From NCBI GenBank assembly GCA_019637265.1, contig JAHBVY010000004.1:248001-312000 (forward strand): DNA of 64,000 nucleotides, given 5' to 3'. The notes under the pieces are model-generated. The model had not been told where the DNA came from. It saw only the letters and a program-made list of their open reading frames with translations, and did no database searches. Positions 9,499-17,322 of the stretch are shown piece after piece. The stretch comes from Polyangiaceae bacterium (lineage in GTDB: Bacteria > Myxococcota_A > Polyangia > Polyangiales > Polyangiaceae). Numbering within the stretch: the first letter of the stretch is position 1; each line of letters opens with the position of its first letter. The position numbers and the translations under genes are program-made.

Positions 9499-11628
9499 TC
9501 AGCCTCGCGAGCTGAAGTCGACGGTGATGGTTCGGCGCTCCCCGTCCGAGGTGCTCTCCCCCTCGACGCGGTCATCGTCAGGGCCATCGACCCAAGTGTC
9601 GGGGACCTGGGCGTCATCCAACGCGCCCAGCGGCGCCTCGCCCACGTGAGCCTGACTCTGTGCTTGCCACCAGCGCTCCGCCTCCGCGCGTGACCACACG
9701 GGCACGCCCGGGAGCTGCTCGAGCAGCGAGACCACCTCGCGCGCCGAGCCAGGCCGATGATTGGGATCCTTCGCCAAGAGCGAGAGCACCAGCTGCTCGA
9801 GCGCCTCGGGCAGCGGCTGCCCCAGGCGCTTGGAGGGCGGCTCGGGCGTGTGGTTCAGGTGCCCCATGCACACCTCCACCGCGGTGGGAGCGTGAAAGGG
9901 TGGGGTGCCAGTGAGCAGGTAGTACGCAAGGGCGCCGAGCGCGTAGAGATCGGCCTGAGGCGTGACGATGTCGTCACGGATCTGCTCGGGCGCCATGTAC
10001 TCCGGGGTGCCGACGGGCGCATCGCGCCCGCTCAGCGTGACCTTGCCCGTCAGGTCACGCACCAAGCCGAAGTCGAGCACCGTCACGAAGTCAGGCTCCC
10101 CACCTTTGTTCTGGAGCATCACGTTGCCCGGCTTGATGTCGCGGTGCACCAGGCCCGCGGCGTGCGCCTCCCCCAAGGAGCCGGCTATCTGCTTCAGGAG
10201 GTGCACCGCGCGCGCCGGCGGGAGCGGGCCGTAGCGGCGCACCAACGCCGACAGGCTGATCCCGCTGATGAGCTCCATCGCGTAGTAGAGCGAACCGTCA
10301 GGGGTGCGCCCATAGTCGTACACCGCCACGGTGTTGGGGTGACGGAGCCGCGAGGTGACCAGCGCCTCACGCTCGAAGCGCTCTTGGAGCCGCTCGCTCG
10401 GCAGCGAGAGCAGCTTCACCGCGGTGGCGCGCCGCAAGGTCGCGTGACGCGCCTTGTAAACGACGCCCATGCCGCCGCGCCCGATCTCCTCCAAGATCTC
10501 GTACTGGCCCAGCTGATCCAGCGCGTGCGTCGCGCGCTGGATCACGCGGCGACCGCGCCACACCGCGAAGGCCAGCGCCACCACCAGCGTCACCCCAAAG
10601 CCCCCGAGGGCGAGGTGAAAGCGATAGCTCGGGCTCAGCCGCGCGAAGCTGGGGCGCGGCGCGAAGGCCACCTGCCATTGCCGGTCTCCCACCCGAATCG
10701 GCATCCGCGCGGAGATGGGCGCGACGTCGACCCCGATCGAAGCGCCGAGCGCGCTCTCATACAGCACGCGCTCATCCTCGGAGGTCGCTGAACGGTCCGT
10801 CAGGCTGACGTCCAAATGCTCGAGATCCACCTCCGCCAAGCCCTCGCGCACCAGCTGCGCCGGCACCCACACGCTCGAGACCACGCCGCGGAACGCCTCG
10901 CGTCGCTGTGACTCCGAGCTCTGCGGCTGGCCCACGGCGTACACCGGCTGATACACCGCGATCGCAGTCACCGGTCGCTGCGACTCGATCAGCTCGAAGC
11001 GCCCCGTCACCAGCGTCTTGCCCTGATCACGGCTCTGCTCGATCGCCGCGCGCCGTGAGTCCTCGCTCCACAGATCGAAGCCGACGATCTCCTTGTTCGG
11101 CGGCTCACAGTAGCGGACTGGCAGGTACGTCGCGCGCACCGCCGCCGGCACGAAGAGCCCCGCGCCACGCGCCTCACGGATCTGGTAGCTGGGGTGCCCT
11201 GACGCCTTCGCCGCGGCCTCGAACCGAGCGCGCTCTTCTTCGGTCACCCGCGGCGCCCACTGCACCGCCGCGTTGGCGATCTTGGCGAGCCGCACGAAGC
11301 GAACGAACTCCGCCTCGGTGAGGTCGGGCTTCACGCTGAAGGCGGCGGGCACCGTCTGCATCAGCTCGAGGGAGCGATCGAGGCGACGCTGGAGCGAGAT
11401 GCCGTGGAGCCGCGTGTGATGCCGGAAGGCGTCGAGCTCCCGCTCCTCGTCTTGAATCCCCGCCCAGTAGTAGAGCGCCGAGGTCAGCCCGAGGCCCACC
11501 AGCACCACCCAGCTGGCCCCATCGAGCCCGATGCGGCGCGCCATGCGGGCGATCCCCGTTCGATCGAGGCTGACGCGTCGATCAGCTGGCCGCGGCGGGG
11601 ACATCGGCCGAGGGTTAGCGCGGAGCAC
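9499..11628 (-). CDS. Ser/Thr protein kinase with N-terminal CHASE sensor domain
   Basis: 709-residue receptor kinase. TM1 (about 38-57, VVLVGLGLTSALYYWAG) is followed by a CHASE-type extracytoplasmic domain (about 75-300), recognised from LTEAEFVRFVRLAK, QWAPRVTEEERARFEA, YLPVRYCEPPN, FDLWSEDSRRAAIEQSRD and the final VTAIAVYQPVY. TM2 lies at about 334-356. The kinase domain (about 375-640) has IGRGGMGVVYKA, a VAI-type Lys in TAVKLLS, HRDIKPGN near 493, DFGLVRD near 518 and GTPEYMAPEQ. All catalytic motifs are intact. CHASE domains are usually attached to histidine kinases or cyclases, so this fusion is notable. The start is 23 bp from a divergent small gene. The ligand is unknown. Confidence 0.9.
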   Translation of the reverse strand: MLRANPRPMSPPRPADRRVSLDRTGIARMARRIGLDGASWVVLVGLGLTSALYYWAGIQDEERELDAFRHHTRLHGISLQRRLDRSLELMQTVPAAFSVKPDLTEAEFVRFVRLAKIANAAVQWAPRVTEEERARFEAAAKASGHPSYQIREARGAGLFVPAAVRATYLPVRYCEPPNKEIVGFDLWSEDSRRAAIEQSRDQGKTLVTGRFELIESQRPVTAIAVYQPVYAVGQPQSSESQRREAFRGVVSSVWVPAQLVREGLAEVDLEHLDVSLTDRSATSEDERVLYESALGASIGVDVAPISARMPIRVGDRQWQVAFAPRPSFARLSPSYRFHLALGGFGVTLVVALAFAVWRGRRVIQRATHALDQLGQYEILEEIGRGGMGVVYKARHATLRRATAVKLLSLPSERLQERFEREALVTSRLRHPNTVAVYDYGRTPDGSLYYAMELISGISLSALVRRYGPLPPARAVHLLKQIAGSLGEAHAAGLVHRDIKPGNVMLQNKGGEPDFVTVLDFGLVRDLTGKVTLSGRDAPVGTPEYMAPEQIRDDIVTPQADLYALGALAYYLLTGTPPFHAPTAVEVCMGHLNHTPEPPSKRLGQPLPEALEQLVLSLLAKDPNHRPGSAREVVSLLEQLPGVPVWSRAEAERWWQAQSQAHVGEAPLGALDDAQVPDTWVDGPDDDRVEGESTSDGERRTITVDFSSRG

Positions 11629-11650
11629 GCGCCGCAGCCAGACTAAGCTC

Positions 11651-12229
11651 GTGACCGCCCCCTACCGCGTGTTCTCCCAAGTGGCGCTGGACCCTGCCGC
11701 GCTCGTACGGGGGGCTCGGGGCCTGGGGCGTGGCCTGGTGCCGCCGCTCGATTTGGAAGTGCAGGGGGTGCATCCGGCTTTGGCGCTGCCCGATCCTCAC
11801 GATTTTTTGGGGGTTGGGGCGCGCCCTACCGCCCTGGGGCACACCGTCGGAGCACCCGTCAGTAGCCCTGACACTACCGAGGGAGACGTCAGCCTACCTC
11901 ATGACATGGAGGCGCCCTTCATCCTGCTCTGCGCGGCGCGCGGCGATGAGGCCGCTGACTACCGCCTGATCCAGCGGCTCCCCACGGAGGGAGATTGGGA
12001 CGCCGCGCGGCGCGCCGAGGCCGCGAGCCGAGCGTACGGCATGGCCGACCTCGCCCGTCGCTGCCCCCAGCTGTGGGAGCTCCACCCGCTGCCACCGGCC
12101 TCCGCCGAGGTGCCGCTCACCCTGCTCCTGTGCGCCGTCGCCGCCAGCGTGGCGCTGGGCCCGGTGCTGCCCGCCGATGAAGCGGCGCTGTTCGGCGTGC
12201 GCGGCGCGCGGCTCCGCGCCGGCGTTTGA
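11651..12229 (+). CDS. Unknown protein
   Basis: 192 residues from a GTG at 11651 (VTAPYRVFSQVALDP). The frame is open further upstream, but that part is antisense to the kinase N-terminus and Arg-rich, so the GTG is preferred. No family is recognised. The N-terminal half is hydrophobic/Gly-rich and includes DPHDFLGVGARP, encoded by a TTTTTTGGGGGTTGGGG copy of the dispersed motif at 11803-11819. The C-terminal half is helical with ALFGVRGARLRAGV at the end. It is divergent from the CHASE kinase, 22 bp away, so the two may be co-regulated. Codon pattern is consistent with real coding. Confidence 0.55.
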   Translation: MTAPYRVFSQVALDPAALVRGARGLGRGLVPPLDLEVQGVHPALALPDPHDFLGVGARPTALGHTVGAPVSSPDTTEGDVSLPHDMEAPFILLCAARGDEAADYRLIQRLPTEGDWDAARRAEAASRAYGMADLARRCPQLWELHPLPPASAEVPLTLLLCAVAASVALGPVLPADEAALFGVRGARLRAGV

Positions 12230-12249
12230 CGGGCAAGCGCCGATTGATG

Positions 12250-12315
12250 GGCAGGCACGGGGCGAATAAGGGCAGGCACGGGGTGATGAGGGCAGGCACG
12301 GGGGCCTGCCCCTAC
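12250..12315. repeat. Tandem GGCAGGCACGGGG units ending in a GTAGGGGC-family palindrome
   Basis: Three copies of GGCAGGCACGGGG start at 12250, 12271 and 12291, spaced about 21 bp. The last copy forms the left arm of a palindrome (GGGCAGGC ... GCCTGCCC) that ends in CCTAC at 12315. The family also occurs at 3404, 13970, 14016, 17295 and 20806. It lies between an unknown gene and mscS. Confidence 0.8.
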
Positions 12316-12368
12316 GGGGTCCGGGCGGCGCGCGGCGCGTTGGCGCGGGTGTGGTACGGCCTCCCGCG

Positions 12369-13973
12369 ATGCTCGGCCGCTCCCTCCCTCGCCCGCTGAT
12401 GTGGCTGCTCGGCGCGCTGCTCGGCCTGCTCCTCGTGCCGTGGCTGGTCACGGGCACCCTGGCCAACCCTGGCCTCGGCAAGCCACCGCCAGGGCTCGAC
12501 CTCTCCACGCCCCGACGCAGCGTGGACTATTTCCTCACGGCAACTCGTGACGGCCGCTTCGAGGACGCCGCCTTCGCCCTCGACCTCCAGGGCGTCGCGC
12601 CACAACATCAGCGGCGCGTTGGCGCCGCCGCCGCGCGGCAGCTCCGCTACGTGCTCGATCGCAAGCTGTGGCTCGACGTCCAGAGCTTGAGCGACGACAG
12701 CGCGGGGAACCCGGATGATGGCCTGCACACGGAGACCCTCGGCAGCGTGCCGCTCGGGAGCACGCAGGTGCCGATCCGGCTCCAGCGCGTGTCCACCGGG
12801 GCGGCGGCTAGCTGGCGCCTGTCGCGCGGCACCGTCTCCGCCGCCGAGGCGCTCTACGACGAGCACGGACCGGGGTGGCTGGGGCAGCACCTGCCCGAGT
12901 GGACGCAACGAACATCGCTGTTTCAAGTCGCGCTGTGGCAGTGGGCAGGGCTGCTGCTCAGCTTGGTGCTCAGCCTGCTCCTGGCGTTCGCGATCACGAG
13001 CCTCACGCTGAAGGTCCTCCGCCCCCTCGCGGAGCGCACCGTCAACAAGCTGGACGACGCGCTGGTGGTGCGCGCGCGCGGCCCGCTCCGGTGGCTGCTC
13101 ACCACGCTCCTGCTGACGCTCGCGGTGGAGTTCTTGAAGCTGCCGGCGCCCGCCGCCGCCGTGCTCGACAGCTCGCTCTCCGCCCTGGGGATCCTCGGCC
13201 TCGCCTGGCTAGCGACGCGCGCGGTGTACGCGATCGCCGACGTGGTGGAGCAAGCCCTCACGGTGGCGGATCCCAGCAATGAGGCGCTGATCCGCCACGG
13301 GCAGCGCACCCGCATCCGGGTGGCGCGCCAAGCGGTGAACGGCGTGATCTTCCTCGTCGCCGGGGCGCTCTTGCTCACCCAGTTCGACATGCTGCGCAAG
13401 CTCGGGGTATCGCTCTTGGCATCAGCAGGTGTGCTGACGGTCGTCGTGGGCCTCGCAGCGCAAAAATCCGTAGGGAATCTCATCGCCGGCATCCAGATCA
13501 CCACGGCGCAGCCGATCCGCATCGGGGACCGCGTGAAGATCGCGGAGGACATCGGGTGGATCGAGGAGATCACGCTGACCTACGTCACCATGAAGACGTG
13601 GGACGGGCGCCGCCGCGTGTTCCCCATCACCTACTTCCTCGAGAACCATTTCGAGAACTGGACCAAGACCTCCACCCAGAAGACCGCTCAGGTGCTGATC
13701 CACGCGGATCACCGGCTGCCGGTGACGCTGCTGCGTGAGGAGTTCATGCGGCTCTTGCAGTCGATCCCGGAGTGGGATGGCGACGTGGCGCGGCTGGTGG
13801 TGTTCGACGTCACGGCGCAGAGCTTGGTGCTGCGCGCCACCGCCTCGGCGGTGGACGCCGCCGCCGCCTTCGAGGTGTCCGCGGCGCTGCGCGAGGGCCT
13901 GATGGACTACCTGCGCGAGCTCGAAGGCGGCCGCTACCTACCGCGCACCCGGATCGATCTGCCCACCATGTAG
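12369..13973 (+). CDS. MscS-family mechanosensitive ion channel
   Basis: Inner-membrane channel of 534 residues from an ATG at 12369; a GTG at 12351 in the same frame is less likely. A signal or TM segment at the N-terminus precedes a polar domain of about 150 residues. Four further hydrophobic helices follow, ending in the pore helix and the conserved MscS beta domain: LTVVVGLAAQKSVGNLIAGI, RIGDRVKIAEDIGWIEEI, YVTMKTWDGRRRVFPITYFL. The C-terminal alpha/beta part is complete. Such channels release solutes on hypo-osmotic shock; the long N-terminal domain is typical of larger family members. The TAG stop codon is supplied by the first GTAGGGGC palindrome (13970-14003). Confidence 0.9.
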   Translation: MLGRSLPRPLMWLLGALLGLLLVPWLVTGTLANPGLGKPPPGLDLSTPRRSVDYFLTATRDGRFEDAAFALDLQGVAPQHQRRVGAAAARQLRYVLDRKLWLDVQSLSDDSAGNPDDGLHTETLGSVPLGSTQVPIRLQRVSTGAAASWRLSRGTVSAAEALYDEHGPGWLGQHLPEWTQRTSLFQVALWQWAGLLLSLVLSLLLAFAITSLTLKVLRPLAERTVNKLDDALVVRARGPLRWLLTTLLLTLAVEFLKLPAPAAAVLDSSLSALGILGLAWLATRAVYAIADVVEQALTVADPSNEALIRHGQRTRIRVARQAVNGVIFLVAGALLLTQFDMLRKLGVSLLASAGVLTVVVGLAAQKSVGNLIAGIQITTAQPIRIGDRVKIAEDIGWIEEITLTYVTMKTWDGRRRVFPITYFLENHFENWTKTSTQKTAQVLIHADHRLPVTLLREEFMRLLQSIPEWDGDVARLVVFDVTAQSLVLRATASAVDAAAAFEVSAALREGLMDYLRELEGGRYLPRTRIDLPTM

Positions 13974-14003
13974 GGGCGGCTCCCCGTGGCCGCCCTCGCC
14001 TAC
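13970..14003. repeat. GTAGGGGC-family palindrome, copy 1 of a pair
   Basis: Runs from GTAGGGGCGG to CGCCTAC with inner arms GGGGCGGC and GCCGCCC. The TAG in its first bases is the stop codon of the MscS gene. A near-identical copy follows at 14016, so the pair sits exactly between two convergent genes and may act as a bidirectional terminator. Confidence 0.9.
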
Positions 14004-14015
14004 ACAGCAACCCAT

Positions 14016-14049
14016 GTAGGGGCGGCTCCCCGTGGCCGCCCTCGCCTAC
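14016..14049. repeat. GTAGGGGC-family palindrome, copy 2 of a pair
   Basis: Same 34 bp as the copy at 13970. Its right end reads CCTAC; on the minus strand this gives TAG at 14048-14046, which is the stop codon of the lipoate-ligase-like gene. Both convergent genes therefore end inside repeat copies. Confidence 0.9.
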
Positions 14050-15146
14050 AGCCCGCTCAGGAGTGACACGAGATCGCTCACGCGCGCGCCCTCGAACGGC
14101 ACCTCGCCGAGCGCCGCGAGCGCCTCGGCCTCCGTGAGCGACGGAGAGGCCTCGAAGACGCGCGCGACGCGCGCGAGCGCCGACGCGCTGGTGAGCACAT
14201 CACCGCGCACCAGGAGCGCGCCGGAAGGCGCGCGCGCCGCCTCCAACACGCCGATCGGCACCTCCCGGGTACGCCAATCGAGGGCGGCTTCGTCCGTGTC
14301 TACGATGGAAGCCATGACAGAGCCGCTGACGGACTGCGCGGAAGGCTCCAAAGCAGCGCCGCTGACTGGCTGGCCCCCACCGACTCCGCAGCGCGGTGCC
14401 GTCCAACCCCCAAAAAATAAAAGGCTCGAGTCAGCATCACTGACGAGCAGCTCCCTGGACTGTGAGTCAGCATCACTGACAGACTGCGCGTCCTTCGTAT
14501 CACCGCTCATGGACGCGAGCTCGAGCGGCTCCGCGCCGCCCCAAGCGGCCAGCGCGCGCTCGTGGACGCGCTCTGCGATCTCCAAGGGACTGCGGTGTTT
14601 CCACGCGGAACCCAAGGCCTCGAGCAGCGGGCGGAGCGCCGCGGGGGGCTGGCGCCCCGCGGCGGGCGCCGGATGCAAAACGCCGACCAGCGCCTCCAGC
14701 AGCAGTACGCCGCCTGCCAGCGATTCCAACCCCAAAACCCCCGCGGGGCGCCTTTGAAGGTGCAGGCATTCGCGACCGAAGTAGCTGGCCGTGAGGCCCA
14801 CCCCAAAGTAGCCGCGGAGCAGGCCGCGCACGTTGCGATTGATGAAATTGCTCGGCGTTCCATCGGCGAACAGCGCCGCCGCGTGGGGTAAAGCGAGCAC
14901 GTGGTGGAGCGCTGGGCCGAGCACCCGCGCCTCGGTCCCCGTCGTGAAGCGGTGGACCACGCTCCCCGACGCGTGAGGCAGCCGCGCGCCGCGCTGAAGC
15001 GCGCCGAGCACCCACGCGTCCGCCTCGACCACGCTGGTCGCGAACACGGGGCGCTCCGCGCGCCGCGCCTGATCAGCGACTCGCGCCGCGAGCCCGAGCG
15101 CCTCCGTCAACTCACGCGCCGCCGGCGCGACCGCCAGCACGCTCAC
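14046..15146 (-). CDS. Lipoate-protein ligase-like protein with an internal low-complexity insert
   Basis: 366 residues from a GTG at 15146 that overlaps the TGA of the upstream di-iron gene (GTGA), which supports both the start and translational coupling. The N-terminal half resembles the biotin/lipoate ligase fold: VFATSVVEADAWVLGAL, VVHRFTTGTEARVLG, SNFINRNVRGLLRGY and TASYFGREC. The assignment rests on overall pattern and is tentative. Residues at about 225-290 are Ser/Asp rich (SVSDADSQS, LVSDADSSLL, SVSGSVMAS), encoded by AT-richer DNA (14290-14520). This insert includes a 25-nt perfect copy of the dispersed motif and repeated GTCAGTGATGCTGAC. The last 60 residues look structured again. 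Confidence 0.5.
   Translation of the reverse strand: MSVLAVAPAARELTEALGLAARVADQARRAERPVFATSVVEADAWVLGALQRGARLPHASGSVVHRFTTGTEARVLGPALHHVLALPHAAALFADGTPSNFINRNVRGLLRGYFGVGLTASYFGRECLHLQRRPAGVLGLESLAGGVLLLEALVGVLHPAPAAGRQPPAALRPLLEALGSAWKHRSPLEIAERVHERALAAWGGAEPLELASMSGDTKDAQSVSDADSQSRELLVSDADSSLLFFGGWTAPRCGVGGGQPVSGAALEPSAQSVSGSVMASIVDTDEAALDWRTREVPIGVLEAARAPSGALLVRGDVLTSASALARVARVFEASPSLTEAEALAALGEVPFEGARVSDLVSLLSGL
14393..14417. repeat. Dispersed motif, 25-nt copy inside a coding region
   Basis: GCGGTGCCGTCC followed directly by AACCCCC and AAAAAA. It is identical over 25 nt to the reverse complement of 49282-49306. It lies in frame inside the low-complexity insert of the lipoate-ligase-like gene, encoding part of LLFFGGWTAPRCG. 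Confidence 0.85.
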
Positions 15147-16174
15147 TCGGCGGCGGTGGCCTGCTCTGCCTCTTGCTCGGCCTCCGCGCGGCTCAACGAC
15201 TCGAACGGATCTTCCCAACCCTCGTACTGGAGGATGCCCAGCGCCTCGAAGCGCTCACGTTGGCGATCCGACAGCAGGCCGATGCGCTTCACCGCGGGGA
15301 CGATCTTCGTGAAGAGCAGCTGACGGAACTGCCGCTGGCCCTCGTTGTTCATCGCCACCTGGCAGCACTCGTCCACCGGCAGGCCCATCTTCTCCCACAC
15401 CTGCTGGAACAAGAAGCGGTCACGCATCAGCACGGCGGCCTCATAGATGAAGTCCTCGCGCTCGAGCCGCTCGCTCTCCTTCATGTCGCCATACACGTCG
15501 CGCAGCGAGAGCACGCCGTACGCGACGTGCCGCGCCTCATCCTGGATCACGTAGGTGGTGAGGTTGCGCAGCAGCGGCTCCTCCACCGTCTTCGCGGTGA
15601 CCCCGAACGCCGCCAAGGCGAGCCCCTCCACCATGATCTGCATGCCGAGCAGCTTCATGTCCCAGCGGCTATCCAGCAAAATCAGATCGAGGAGCTTCTT
15701 CAGGTAGGGGCTCACCGGGTAGGAGAAACCCACCTTGGTGTGGAGGTAACGGTCGAACACCTCCACGTGCCGCGCCTCGTCCACCACCTGCGTGGACGCA
15801 TAGAGCTTGGAGTCGTAGTCGGGCACCGAGTTGACGAGCTGTGAGGCCGCGAGCAGCGCGCCTTGCTCCCCATGGAGGAACTGCGACTGCATCCAAGAGG
15901 CCATCTCCGCCCGCATCTGCCGGTGCTCACGCTCCGTCAGCTTGGTGTACAGCTCCGAGCCGTAGAGCGGGTGCATGAAGTCGGGCACCGACTGGCGCTC
16001 GACGTCCACGTCTTGGCTCCAGTCGAGCCGCACCTCACCATCCCACTGAAGGCGCTTGGCCTTGCGGTACAGATCCCGAAGGTCCTTCCGCGTCTCCTGG
16101 TACGACCAATTGAAGGTCACATCCAGCTCGGCCATGATGTGCTCGATGTCGATCGTCGGCGCCGCTTGAGTCAT
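15143..16174 (-). CDS. Ferritin-like di-iron oxygenase/oxidase-like protein
   Basis: 343-residue soluble helical protein with the di-iron carboxylate pattern: an E in HGEQGALLAASQ, then DEARHVEVF (about residue 130) and a second QDEARHVAYG (about 225). Two ExxH motifs on a four-helix bundle are typical of R2-like ligand-binding oxidases, AurF-type oxygenases and related ferritin-like proteins; the exact reaction cannot be read from sequence. Start is the ATG at 16174. It is divergent from a TetR gene with a 241-bp intergenic region containing inverted and direct repeats, so repression by that TetR is likely. It overlaps the following lipoate-ligase-like gene by 4 bp. Confidence 0.8.
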   Translation of the reverse strand: MTQAAPTIDIEHIMAELDVTFNWSYQETRKDLRDLYRKAKRLQWDGEVRLDWSQDVDVERQSVPDFMHPLYGSELYTKLTEREHRQMRAEMASWMQSQFLHGEQGALLAASQLVNSVPDYDSKLYASTQVVDEARHVEVFDRYLHTKVGFSYPVSPYLKKLLDLILLDSRWDMKLLGMQIMVEGLALAAFGVTAKTVEEPLLRNLTTYVIQDEARHVAYGVLSLRDVYGDMKESERLEREDFIYEAAVLMRDRFLFQQVWEKMGLPVDECCQVAMNNEGQRQFRQLLFTKIVPAVKRIGLLSDRQRERFEALGILQYEGWEDPFESLSRAEAEQEAEQATAAE

Positions 16175-16310
16175 CGGTCACTCCTTGATGCGTGGGTGCG
16201 TTGAACGTGTTGGGGGTCCTGGCGGAGGCGAACGTGCCGCGCTGGGGCAAGGCTCAGCGAAGGGGCTTGCAGTGCTGCCACTTGCAGGGTGTGAGGAGAA
16301 CATGAACTGA

Positions 16311-16357
16311 GCTTCACTTTCTGTCCAAACAAAAAGCGAAGCAGGCTTCACTTTTTT
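16311..16357. promoter_or_regulatory. Putative TetR operator between divergent genes
   Basis: GCTTCACTTT (16311-16320) and AAAAGCGAAGC (16332-16342) form an inverted repeat with one mismatch. A direct repeat GCTTCACTTTTTT follows at 16345-16357. The block is AT-rich against its surroundings and lies between the di-iron gene and its divergent TetR gene. Operator function is inferred. Confidence 0.5.
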
Positions 16358-16415
16358 GAAAAATGGGCTAAATCAGTGACTTACGCGCGCTTCGTGCCGC
16401 GCTCGAGCGCCCCTC

Positions 16416-17180
16416 ATGCAGCACCCCACCTCACCACAGCGCTCAGTGACACAGCAGCGAGCGCCCACTCCGCGCGTGAGCCGCGCCGCTTCACCGGACG
16501 AGCCAGCGCCGCCCAGCGCTCGGTTGCTCCAGCTGCGGGAGGCAGCGCCTCGGCCGCGGGAGCCGCGCGTCTTCAACCAACGGCGCGCGCAGGAGACGTA
16601 CGCCGCGCTGCTCCGCGCCGCGACGCAGGTGTTCCAAGACGTGGGGTTCGAGGCCGCGCAGAGCACTGACATCGCGCTCGCCGCCAAGGTGAGCGTGGGC
16701 ACCTTCTATCGCTACTTCTCGGACAAGCGCCAAGCCTTCATCGAGGTGATCCAGCAGCACCTGGACGAGATGGATGAGCGCGTCATCGCGCGGCTCACCG
16801 CGGAGCTGTTCGGCGCCGGCCGTGGTCCGGAGAACCGCGCCGCCGCCGTGGAGGTCACCCTCAAGGTGCTGTTCGAGCAAGCCGCGCGGCACCCCGCGCT
16901 GCAGCGCGTGTTCTTCGCGATGTCGCTGCGCGACCCCGAGGTCGCACAAATCCGCGCGGCATTTGAGCAGCGCACGCGGAGCGCGCTCACCCTCATCATC
17001 CGCGAAATCGTCCCCGAGGATCGCGTCCCCGACGCGGCCGCCGCGGCCGCGGTGATCCAAGCCGCCGCCGAGGGCGTGGCCTTCTCCCTCGCGTGCGAAG
17101 CGAGCGAGGCCCAGAGCGCCGCCCTGCGCGAAGCGCTCGGCACCATGATCACCCGCTACCTGTTCGCCGAAGCAAAGTAG
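16416..17180 (+). CDS. TetR-family transcriptional regulator
   Basis: 254 residues. A disordered basic/Pro-rich N-terminus of about 55 residues precedes the DNA-binding domain: AALLRAATQVFQDVGFEAAQ, STDIALAAKVSVGTFYRYFSDKRQAFIEV. The C-terminal half is helical and includes a TetR-C-like core (VFFAMSLRDPEVAQIRAAFE). Start at 16416 is an ATG; the long N-terminal tail means an internal start is possible. It is divergent from the di-iron gene and probably autoregulates through the 16311-16357 repeats. Downstream are a hairpin and a palindromic repeat rather than a clear terminator. Confidence 0.87.
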   Translation: MQHPTSPQRSVTQQRAPTPRVSRAASPDEPAPPSARLLQLREAAPRPREPRVFNQRRAQETYAALLRAATQVFQDVGFEAAQSTDIALAAKVSVGTFYRYFSDKRQAFIEVIQQHLDEMDERVIARLTAELFGAGRGPENRAAAVEVTLKVLFEQAARHPALQRVFFAMSLRDPEVAQIRAAFEQRTRSALTLIIREIVPEDRVPDAAAAAAVIQAAAEGVAFSLACEASEAQSAALREALGTMITRYLFAEAK

Positions 17181-17212
17181 CTCCCCTTCGCGGTGCTCCA
17201 GTCGCCGACATG

Positions 17213-17244
17213 AGCACGGCGAACGGCAGCCCGTGGGTCGTGCT
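17213..17244. repeat. Standalone AGSACGAC hairpin
   Basis: Arms AGCACGGC and GTCGTGCT (8 bp with one G-T pair), with an inner ACGG/CCGT stem and loop CAGC. It belongs to the hairpin family that opens the large elements at 38857 and 44700. It lies downstream of the TetR gene. Confidence 0.65.
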
Positions 17245-17294
17245 AGGTTCTGGGGATGTTGGACGCCAGCTCATGGGTGTCATCCAGTAGGTGT

Positions 17295-17322
17295 GTGGGG
17301 GCGCAGCGTGCTGCGCCTCTAC
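17295..17322. repeat. GTAGGGGC-family palindrome
   Basis: Reads GTGGGGGCGCAGC ... GCTGCGCCTCTAC with 8-bp arms around GT. Its right end overlaps the stop codon of the kinase-tail remnant on the opposite strand. Confidence 0.75.

Noticed and set aside
15143..15218. Longer start of the lipoate-ligase-like gene at 15218
   Set aside because: The extra 24 residues are Arg/Gly-rich and antisense-like, while the GTG at 15146 forms a GTGA overlap with the upstream stop.
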